From Eggerthellaceae bacterium UBA5808 (GTDB taxonomy: Bacteria; Actinomycetota; Coriobacteriia; Coriobacteriales; Eggerthellaceae), in contig DIDE01000088.1 in NCBI GenBank assembly GCA_002417975.1, positions 1-14,736 of the forward strand: a stretch of 14,736 nt of DNA, read 5' to 3'. Shown in pieces: positions 1-6,091 of the stretch; position 1 is the first letter of the stretch, and each line of letters starts with the position of its first letter. A program made the position numbers and the translations under genes. The notes under the pieces were generated by a model. That model was not told the DNA's origin. It ran no database searches and saw nothing but the letters and a program-made list of their open reading frames with translations.

Positions 1-807
1 GATACGTCGATTTCTTTTGCTGCAGATGGATCCTTTACCGAGGCCGATCAACTTGCCAGCGACTTCAACGACCTCATCAGCACGTCGACCGCTCAATGTG
101 CCGATCTATCACGGCGAGAAAAGCAGCAAATGCAATTCGTCGGCGATGTTGCGCATGAGTTGCGCACGCCGCTAACCGCTATACATGGCGATGCAGAACT
201 GCTCCAGGATCCAGATTTACCCCCAGAGCTTCATAAAAAGTTTTGCAGCTCAATCATCAGCGAGAGCGAAAGGCTGAGCCGCTTAACTAACGATCTACTT
301 TCTTTGCAGCACATTCAAGAAGACAGTCATGTCCTTAACCTTAAGCGGACTAATCTTAAGCACATTGCGCAAGAAGCAGTTGATTCACTCGCTCCTGTTC
401 TCGAGAATCGCCATGCCAACGTTACGATTACGGGTGAGGCGCCCGACGTACTAGGCAGCCATGATCGACTTAAACAAGTCGTCTCAAATCTTGTCGACAA
501 CGCAAGCCGTTTTATAGAACCAGGCGGGCACATCCGCATAGAGCTCTATGGCATTAAGAAAAATTCCGTCATTGCTGTCAAAGATGACGGAACAGGCTTT
601 GGCAACGTCGATCCCAAATTGCTGTTCGAACGCTTTTACCGAACCGATGCATCAAGGGCTCGCTGTACCGGAGGCACAGGATTGGGACTGGCTATCGTTA
701 AATCAATCGTCGAGGCACACGACGGCACCGTCGAAGCGTTCAACTTACCAGAAGGCGGCGCCTGCTTTTTGATCGCTATACCCTCTATCCCACCATCAGC
801 TTCGTAA
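1..807 (+). CDS. Sensor histidine kinase, 3' part (5' end outside window)
   Basis: The frame is open from base 1 to the TAA at 805-807, giving 268 residues of a membrane sensor kinase whose sensor and membrane segments lie off the window. Fragment residues about 12-40 resemble the end of a HAMP linker (EADQLASDFNDLI). The HisKA dimerisation helix carries the phospho-acceptor in FVGDVAHELRTPL (His52). The ATP-binding domain follows, with an N box (QVVSNLVDNASRF, about 159-171), G1 box (DDGTGFG, 195-201), F box (LLFERFYRTD) and G2 box (GGTGLGLAIVKSI, about 224). All catalytic boxes are intact, so this should be an active autokinase phosphorylating a response regulator. The partner is not in the window and is probably encoded just upstream. 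An ATG at 130 is internal to the H-box region and is not the true start. The signal sensed cannot be inferred. Confidence 0.95.
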   Translation, partial: DTSISFAADGSFTEADQLASDFNDLISTSTAQCADLSRREKQQMQFVGDVAHELRTPLTAIHGDAELLQDPDLPPELHKKFCSSIISESERLSRLTNDLLSLQHIQEDSHVLNLKRTNLKHIAQEAVDSLAPVLENRHANVTITGEAPDVLGSHDRLKQVVSNLVDNASRFIEPGGHIRIELYGIKKNSVIAVKDDGTGFGNVDPKLLFERFYRTDASRARCTGGTGLGLAIVKSIVEAHDGTVEAFNLPEGGACFLIAIPSIPPSAS

Positions 808-825
808 TCTGTCAGCGCGACTCTA

Positions 826-1052
826 AGACTTTTAGAAGCTGCCGTTAGAAATGTACGACCATCTAATGCAGATCAATGACGAAATATGCGGTTGAGACGT
901 ATAGAAGATGCTAAGGTAGCATTTTCGAATACATTCTAACCGCGAGAAACACCGTCGTGACGTATACGCATCCTCGATGTAGCGTCTCCGAATACATTCT
1001 GACCAAGGAACATGCTGTTGAGACATATATGTAACCTAAATGTATCGATCTG
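826..1052. repeat. Degenerate tandem repeat, 63-bp period
   Basis: Units begin at 864, 927 and 990, exactly 63 bases apart, with a weaker partial unit before (from about 826). The units at 927 and 990 share their first 11 bases (GAATACATTCT) and are about 60% identical overall, most differences being transitions. The shared core GAGAC.TATAGAAGATGC at 894-911 reappears in decayed form at 831-848. Units after 1053 are too diverged to place with confidence. Confidence 0.65.
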
Positions 1053-1226
1053 GATGAAGTGTTGGCGAGTAAAGGCCGATTCGCGTTGTGCGACCTAAGA
1101 CAATAGGTAAAACGTCTCCATAACACCTGATGAGAAGCGCGACCTATAGGATTCAGAAAATGTCCGATACCATGTGTGTGAAAAAATCTCGCGTTTCGGC
1201 TTCTATTCGCCATCGTGTCGCATATC

Positions 1227-1358
1227 CGTCACGCTGGGAGCGCGCCTGCTACGGTGCTGCTACAGTTATGCGTACCGAAGCAGCATGAACGTCGTCACGC
1301 AAGGAGCATGTCTGCTACGGTGCTACTACTGAACTTTATGCAACAACGTTATTCACGG
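1227..1358. repeat. Degenerate tandem repeat, 66-bp period
   Basis: Two adjacent units at 1227-1292 and 1293-1358 share CGTCACGC, GGAGC and CTGCTACGGTGCT in the same order and spacing over their first 38 bases, then drift apart. A third, much weaker unit may follow (CCGCTACG at 1376). The period is close to, but distinct from, the 63-bp set to the left. Confidence 0.6.
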
Positions 1359-1480
1359 TTGCACAGACAGTATATCCGCTACGACAACGCTCCATCCGAT
1401 CCCCTATTCGATAGCGCAAATGTATTCCATCACCACTACGAACTATATCGTTACAAAGGAAACACCCTATTGAACGTCTG

Positions 1481-1641
1481 TGTTGCCTATAAATCCTGAC
1501 CTGCATCAATGCTTATAATTGTGACTCATATGCTCACACTCTCGGACACACATGTTGCCTATAAATCCTGACCTGCATCAACGCGCATAATTGGACTCAT
1601 ATGCTGCCCCATAGGCCCGACCTATGTCGATGCCAATAGTT
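1481..1641. repeat. Direct repeat, 72-bp period, partial third copy
   Basis: A 29-base block starting TGTTGCCTATAAATCC is identical at 1481-1509 and 1553-1581, 72 bases apart. Similarity continues through ATAATTG.GACTCATATGCT in both. A third, decayed and shortened copy runs from 1602 to 1641. This is the youngest-looking of the three repeat sets in the island. Confidence 0.75.
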
Positions 1642-1666
1642 AGGCGCACATTTCGTCCTTATAAAC

Positions 1667-1697
1667 GTTGGGCACCCAGAAATTCTGGGTGCCCAAC
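1667..1697 (-). terminator. Strong hairpin after bioY, probable terminator
   Basis: Perfect inverted repeat with 14-bp arms (GTTGGGCACCCAGA at 1667-1680 and its complement at 1684-1697) around a 3-base loop. It lies 26 bases past the bioY stop codon. On the minus strand it is followed by GTTTATAAGG, only a weak U-tract. It could also stop read-through from the sensor kinase side, but the position fits bioY best. Confidence 0.7.
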
Positions 1698-1723
1698 AAA
1701 CATATTCGTTGCAAACAGCAAAT

Positions 1724-2332
1724 TTATGCACGATGAATAGCACGACGAACTGCACGTGCAACAAATACAGCAGCAATAAGTTTGATCAGATCGAGCACGA
1801 TAAACGGAGCAATGCCAGCCGCAAACGCAGCAGCTGGAGACATCGAAGAAACGATCATGAGCTGTGCCCAACCGCACAGATAGCAAACGATCAAAAAGAC
1901 AAGTGCGATACCAATTTCGCATGCAATGCCTCGGATCGATCCACGAGTTGTTGCATCTTCGGAATAAACGCCCGTTTTACGCAAAAGCGTCGCCACAGCA
2001 AGAGCAACAATAACGCCAAGGATGAAGCCCCAAAGAAATCCACCCGTTGGTCCTGCAAGTACGCCAAAACCACCACGCATTGATGAGAAGACAGGCAAGC
2101 CAACTGCGCCGAGTAGTACATATACAACACTCGATATAACTGCCTGACGAGGAGTAAGCGCAAGAAGGATAAAGATTTCGACGAACGTCTGGAGCGTAAA
2201 AGGAACTGGTCCCAGAGGAACGGTAATCCACGCAGATACTGCTAGCAGCGCAACAGATAGACCGCAAAACGCAATTGATTGAGTTCGTGCTCGAGTACTC
2301 GAAGCCGTCGTCGTTACCATGAAACCATACAT
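1724..2332 (-). CDS. bioY: BioY-type biotin transporter substrate-binding membrane protein
   Basis: BioY is the S component of ECF-type vitamin transporters; it binds biotin in the membrane and works alone or with the shared EcfA/EcfT energising module, which is not encoded here. The 202-residue product is almost entirely hydrophobic with about six membrane segments. It carries family hallmarks VPFTLQT (about 46-52), GAVGLPVF (about 75), GPTGGFLWGF (about 93-102) and the late PFIVLDLIKL. Two starts compete: the ATG at 2332 abuts the GAAAGG Shine-Dalgarno with no spacer, so the ATG at 2320 (residue 5, about 12 bases after it) is the likelier start, giving 198 residues. The gene stands alone, with a BirA-like operator upstream, so expression should fall when biotin is plentiful. 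Confidence 0.93.
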   Translation of the reverse strand: MYGFMVTTTASSTRARTQSIAFCGLSVALLAVSAWITVPLGPVPFTLQTFVEIFILLALTPRQAVISSVVYVLLGAVGLPVFSSMRGGFGVLAGPTGGFLWGFILGVIVALAVATLLRKTGVYSEDATTRGSIRGIACEIGIALVFLIVCYLCGWAQLMIVSSMSPAAAFAAGIAPFIVLDLIKLIAAVFVARAVRRAIHRA

Positions 2333-2381
2333 CCTTTCGTTTTTTTAACAGTACCGTTGACTTTAGCGAAAGATTGAACGA

Positions 2382-2413
2382 TTGTAAACCTATTTTTGTA
2401 TATTGGTTTACAT
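2382..2413 (-). promoter_or_regulatory. BirA (biotin repressor) operator upstream of bioY
   Basis: The half-sites TTGTAAACC (2382-2390) and GGTTTACAT (2405-2413) are inverted repeats, 8 of 9 bases complementary, separated by 14 bases. The layout GTAAAC-N16-GTTTAC matches the known BirA operator form GTTAAC-N14 to 16-GTTAAC of biotin genes. It ends about 50-60 bases upstream of bioY. Promoter-like hexamers on the minus strand overlap it: TATACA between the half-sites, or TTTACA in the proximal half-site with TAAAGT 17 bases on. Both would be blocked by a bound repressor. The operator itself is well supported; the exact promoter is not. Confidence 0.85.
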
Positions 2414-2433
2414 TTGTCTGCGTCATATCAGAA

Positions 2434-2749
2434 TGTATGAATGAATAGGCGTTTCTCGCACATTAAGGAATTACCACGATTACAGGCATACAGACATGCG
2501 AAAAGATGCCGCACAAACGATATCAAAAGTTATGAATACACAGCTAATGGATGCACACTTGCACTATGCCGCTACTATGCCAACAGTATCAAGAGCTATA
2601 GATAGGCGGTATAGGTGCACAGAATGAATGTGCGAATATACAACATGCACCCGTATCCCTTCAAAATATACGTATGGACGAACCGAAGCTCGCCCACACG
2701 ACATTACATTTTTGCGTATCGGGTACCTTGCTGTACCAAATACTTTGCA
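2434..2749. other. Intergenic stretch between bioY operator and MATE gene
   Basis: About 316 bases with no credible gene. The only structure I can support is the stem-loop at 2676-2695 plus a smaller GGTAC/GTACC hairpin at 2722-2737, both 3' of the MATE gene. A 64-codon plus-strand open frame starting at 2615 has no ribosome binding site or recognisable features. Confidence 0.6.
2676..2695 (-). terminator. Terminator-like stem-loop after MATE gene
   Basis: Read on the minus strand this forms an 8-bp stem closed by a C(UUCG)G tetraloop, followed after about five bases by the T-rich stretch TATATTTT. Two pairs are G.U in the minus-strand RNA; in the plus-strand RNA the same positions would be A-C mismatches. 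That asymmetry points to a structure working in the leftward transcript from the MATE gene, whose stop lies about 55 bases upstream. Confidence 0.5.
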
Positions 2750-4261
2750 CTAGAACTTAGCAGCAAGTTCGCCACTTTCAAGACGACCAATACGGCGACC
2801 TTCCCATAGAACAAAGATAAGCGTCGTAAATATCGACAGGAAATCAGCCATTGGAACAGCGAAATACAATGCATCGAGCGACGTAAACTGCGGGAACAAA
2901 ACGGGCAGTATGTCAGGCAGCAACAAATATAGAGGAATAAGAAAGATAATCTGGCGCGAAAGCGTCAAGAAGATCGACTTAATCGGTTGCCCTGTTGCCT
3001 GAAAGTAGTTGGAACCAACAATTTGGAATCCGACGAATGGCAACAATAGTAGCTGCACTTCCATCGCAAATACCGTGAAATCGCTCAAATCTTTATCGGC
3101 AATACCAAAGATTGCGACGATCTGAGTGCCAAAGATATGCACAAGCGCCCACATGAACACAGCAAGTACCGTAGCACCTGCAATACCGTACCACAACGTC
3201 TTTTTAACACGCGCAAACAAATGGGCACCATAGTTATAGCCCAAAAGCGGTTGGATAGCGATAGAAACGCCGATAAGAGGGAGAACAGTAAACATAGCGA
3301 TACGTTGTACGACGCCAATCGAAGCAAGTGCAGCGTCTGATCCCAAAGGATTCATTGCGCCGTATTTTACCAGTAATGCGTTCAAGACAAAATTAACTAC
3401 CGCCATACCTGCCTGCACAGCAAAGCTAGCAAATCCCAGCGAAACAATGAGACCAACAATCTTAGCCTTAAGCGACATATAACGAATATGCAGTTTGAGC
3501 GGTACATTTTTGGTCATAATGAAATACCACAGCACACAGCCACAGCTAACTGCCTGGCCACATACGGTAGCAAGTGCACTACCCGCAATGCCCATGCCTA
3601 ATACCATTACAAATAGATAGTTGAAGATCACGCAGAATACCGCACCAACAACCATCGTTATCAATGCACGATTTGGCGCACCAGCGGTACGGATAAAGTT
3701 ATTTACACCCATGCCAATGCACTGGAATATAAATCCAACACTAATGATCTGGATAAATGTACGCGCATAATCCCATACTTCCGGTGTCGCGCTGGAAAGA
3801 GAGAGCAAGCTATCGATACAAAAAGGAACATACGCAAGGATCGCAATAACCACCGATATGATAATCGAAAGCATAACGGTATTGCCTAAACTCCGCTCAG
3901 CTTCGACACGGCTACCCTCGCCCAGACGAAGAGCGGCGAGCGCATTACCACCATTGCCGACGAGCATCGCTACAGCAACGAATAGAATCATGATTGGGTT
4001 TGCAGCAGTTGCTGCAGCAAGGCCAATCGATCCCATAGCTTGGCCAAGAAATATTGAATCAATCACGTTATACGCGCCATTAACCAACATGCCAATAATA
4101 GAAGGAATCGCAAATTCGGTGATCAGACGTGGCAGCGAGCCCGTTCCCATCCTATTAACTTTAGTATCTCGATTTGGATTCAGGGGGTCTTTCCCGACCT
4201 GCGAGCCTGTGCTATCTTGACCGAGACTAATATTTGTACGCTGTCGTGCCTGTTCTTCCAT
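2750..4261 (-). CDS. MATE-family multidrug/cation antiporter
   Basis: Polytopic membrane protein of 503 residues that should export drugs or other organic cations in exchange for Na+ or H+. After a hydrophilic 40-residue leader, longer than usual, come about twelve hydrophobic segments in two related halves. The first segment region FAIPSIIGMLVNGAYNVIDSIFLGQ-type signature (about residues 50-74) and GNGGNALAALRLGEG (about 103-117) are typical of the bacterial MATE families (NorM/DinF/MepA group). The ATG at 4261 is preceded by GGAAGGAAACAC, a good Shine-Dalgarno at normal spacing. The gene is monocistronic by spacing: 269 bases separate it from folP::folK and over 400 from bioY. Substrate specificity cannot be read from the sequence. 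Confidence 0.93.
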   Translation of the reverse strand: MEEQARQRTNISLGQDSTGSQVGKDPLNPNRDTKVNRMGTGSLPRLITEFAIPSIIGMLVNGAYNVIDSIFLGQAMGSIGLAAATAANPIMILFVAVAMLVGNGGNALAALRLGEGSRVEAERSLGNTVMLSIIISVVIAILAYVPFCIDSLLSLSSATPEVWDYARTFIQIISVGFIFQCIGMGVNNFIRTAGAPNRALITMVVGAVFCVIFNYLFVMVLGMGIAGSALATVCGQAVSCGCVLWYFIMTKNVPLKLHIRYMSLKAKIVGLIVSLGFASFAVQAGMAVVNFVLNALLVKYGAMNPLGSDAALASIGVVQRIAMFTVLPLIGVSIAIQPLLGYNYGAHLFARVKKTLWYGIAGATVLAVFMWALVHIFGTQIVAIFGIADKDLSDFTVFAMEVQLLLLPFVGFQIVGSNYFQATGQPIKSIFLTLSRQIIFLIPLYLLLPDILPVLFPQFTSLDALYFAVPMADFLSIFTTLIFVLWEGRRIGRLESGELAAKF

Positions 4262-4530
4262 GTGTTTCCTTCCGACTTTTCAGGGTTATCTACATTAGCG
4301 CGCCATTATGTAGACCATTTGGAATACGCATAGTCTTCATATTCGTAGCACGCGACATATTATTACAAACTATGGTACACGTAGTAGAGCAGCAATCATA
4401 TAAGGAACTATATGGTTACCGCCCTACCGTCACATCTAGTTTATATTCACTTGTATGCCTTGACTCTCGGCTTCAGCTCTTTATTCTCAACTCCGGTTAT
4501 GCCCCGCAGTTATAGCAATCAAGCATTTAC

Positions 4531-5838
4531 TTATATTCGATGAGCTTTGCCAACTTTAACCGTATCAGTAACAACAGACGTCCCATCAGAGAGAACATAG
4601 TTTGGCTGAATCTCGAGCAGCGGTTTAACAACAAAATCGCGCTCCCCGATCAGAGGATGAGGGAGAGTCAATTCATCGTCATCGCACGCATAACATTGAT
4701 AATCAAGGATATCGATATCACATGTACGTGGACCATTAGGAGTTGTACGCACACGACCGAGACTATCCTCAATAGTATGTAGATATTGAAGCAACTCACG
4801 AGGCGGAAGTCCCGTCCGTATTTCGGCAACCGCATTTACAAAGAGCGCCTGATCGGTAACGTATGCTGGTTCACTTTCGTAAAAGTGAGATACGTTAACA
4901 ATAATCGTATCGGGCAGCCCACACATATCAGCAATCGCCTTTTGCAACTGAGCGATTTCTGCCTCGCGTTCCTCTCCTTGCTTTGTTTGAATAAGCGAAA
5001 CGTTACATCCAAGTCCAAGCAAAACGCGCGGACGTAAATCTGCAAGTGCAGCAACGGTCTTTTCGACATTATGGACACGGACGATTGACGCCCCTTGTTC
5101 GCACGCAAGCAGTGATTCATGTGCGCTTGCATCATCGCGGTCACGAGGTTCATCAATATGGTAGAGAGCGCCGATATAACTTTTGCGGGAAACTGCCGCC
5201 ATAACAGGATAGCCAAGACGAACCAGCTCCTGTGTATTACGCATGAGTTCCATCGTTTGATGCGCTGTGTTTCCAAAACCAGGACCAGCATCAATGCAGA
5301 TGCGATCGTGATCAACGCCCGCATCCTCGAGCATGTGCGCTTGCTGCGCAAGATAGTCACTTACTTCAGACACCACATCAGTATAATCAGTGCGATCCTG
5401 CATATGCTCAGGCGTTCCCTTCATATGCATTACCACAAGACCAGCATCACATCCCGCAGCAACCTCAACCATACGAGGGTCTCTAAATCCCGAAACATCA
5501 TTAATGATCGAAGCTCCCGCATCAACGCACGCCTGCGCAACAGGGGCATGACGCGTATCGATGCTTACACACATATCACGCGATGCAAGCTCACGGACGA
5601 CATCAAGAACGCGATCGAGCTCTTCTTGCTCCGTGACTGACGCAGCACCAGGTCGAGTCGATTCACCGCCTACATCGATAATAAGGGCACCCTCATCGTG
5701 CATCTTAACTGCTGCTTCAATGGCAGCATCAAATGAATTATGTTCACCTCCATCAGAAAACGAATCTGGGGTGACATTAAGAATTCCCATGACGACCGGC
5801 GTTCGCGTATCGAACGCGGTGGAGTGGCATTTCCACAT
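4531..5838 (-). CDS. folP-folK: Fused dihydropteroate synthase / HPPK (DHPS-HPPK)
   Basis: Bifunctional folate enzyme of 435 residues. Residues about 13-270 are DHPS, joining pABA to the pterin pyrophosphate: MGILNVTPDSFSDGG (17-31), DVGGESTRPGA (55-65), VSIDT, INDVSG, VMHMKGTP, SRKSYIG (217-223) and the closing RVHNV. The usual DPGxGFGK loop reads DAGPGFGN (183-190), an unusual version. Residues 271-435 are HPPK, which makes that pyrophosphate from ATP: LGLGCN (274-279), HFYESEP, and NGPRTCDIDIL (368-378) with metal-binding Asp374 and Asp376, then LPHPLIGERDF. No FolB domain lies between. I chose the ATG at 5838, which sits eight bases after AAAGGA; an open frame reaches 5880 but lacks such a site. 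It follows ftsH by 253 bases. DHPS is the sulfonamide target. Confidence 0.95.
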   Translation of the reverse strand: MWKCHSTAFDTRTPVVMGILNVTPDSFSDGGEHNSFDAAIEAAVKMHDEGALIIDVGGESTRPGAASVTEQEELDRVLDVVRELASRDMCVSIDTRHAPVAQACVDAGASIINDVSGFRDPRMVEVAAGCDAGLVVMHMKGTPEHMQDRTDYTDVVSEVSDYLAQQAHMLEDAGVDHDRICIDAGPGFGNTAHQTMELMRNTQELVRLGYPVMAAVSRKSYIGALYHIDEPRDRDDASAHESLLACEQGASIVRVHNVEKTVAALADLRPRVLLGLGCNVSLIQTKQGEEREAEIAQLQKAIADMCGLPDTIIVNVSHFYESEPAYVTDQALFVNAVAEIRTGLPPRELLQYLHTIEDSLGRVRTTPNGPRTCDIDILDYQCYACDDDELTLPHPLIGERDFVVKPLLEIQPNYVLSDGTSVVTDTVKVGKAHRI

Positions 5839-5904
5839 ATCATTGTTCCTTTCGTACGGGCTTCGGAGCCGTATTCGCACAGAGGCATTTGCATCCTTCG
5901 CGTT

Positions 5905-5932
5905 GCGGATGTACGCCTATGCGCACATCCGC
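5905..5932 (-). promoter_or_regulatory. Hairpin in the leader of folP::folK
   Basis: GCGGATGT (5905-5912) and ACATCCGC (5925-5932) form a perfect 8-bp stem with a 12-base loop, about 65-95 bases upstream of the folP::folK start. The CATCC arm could alternatively pair with a GGATGC at about 5892-5897 on the minus strand, and a smaller TTCGG-type hairpin lies nearer the start. It may be a leader structure or an mRNA-stability element; it does not match a riboswitch class I recognise. Confidence 0.35.
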
Positions 5933-5972
5933 TTATTAAGCCTGATCCGGCGCGGGCTCAGCACACCGAAAC

Positions 5973-5995
5973 AAAAAAACGCGCGAAGGCGGGCG
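5973..5995 (-). terminator. Possible weak terminator after ftsH
   Basis: On the minus strand a GC-rich segment (5995-5980, CGCCCGCCTTCGCGCG) is followed directly by seven T (5979-5973). The stem is short and interrupted, but the run of T right after GC-rich sequence is the only such case in the 253 bases between ftsH and folP::folK. It may only attenuate transcription. Confidence 0.35.
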
Positions 5996-6091
5996 AAATC
6001 AGTGAATGACATACTCAACTGTTCCGACCGCACTTCACGCGAGATCTCTATCATTCTACATTTCAGCCTTCACATACAGCGAACACTGACC

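Larger units (their letters stand above)
808..1666. other. Gene-free, repeat-rich island
   Basis: About 860 bases between the convergent ends of the sensor kinase and bioY hold no open frame that resembles a protein. Most of the stretch can be written as imperfect tandem repeats in three neighbouring sets (826-1052, 1227-1358, 1481-1641). Short open frames here, including one on the minus strand at 911-1213, owe their length to repeat periods divisible by three. No tRNA, rRNA or insertion sequence was recognised. Confidence 0.7.

Noticed and set aside
911..1213. Minus-strand open frame encoding a 21-residue repeat protein
   Set aside because: The apparent 21-residue repeat follows from the 63-base DNA period, units are poorly conserved at the protein level, and there is no ribosome binding site.
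826..1641. Possible degenerate CRISPR array (unit length 63-72 bases)
   Set aside because: In a CRISPR array the repeats are nearly identical and the spacers unrelated. Here similarity runs through whole units and decays gradually, and no cas genes are near.
4262..4530. Open frame at 4234-4515 on the plus strand
   Set aside because: It begins inside the MATE gene antisense, lacks a ribosome binding site and has no recognisable features; the gap shows nothing else I can support.
5839..5880. Longer folP::folK reading starting at 5880
   Set aside because: The Shine-Dalgarno AAAGGA lies inside this extension at correct spacing for the ATG at 5838, and DHPS proteins start close to that point.
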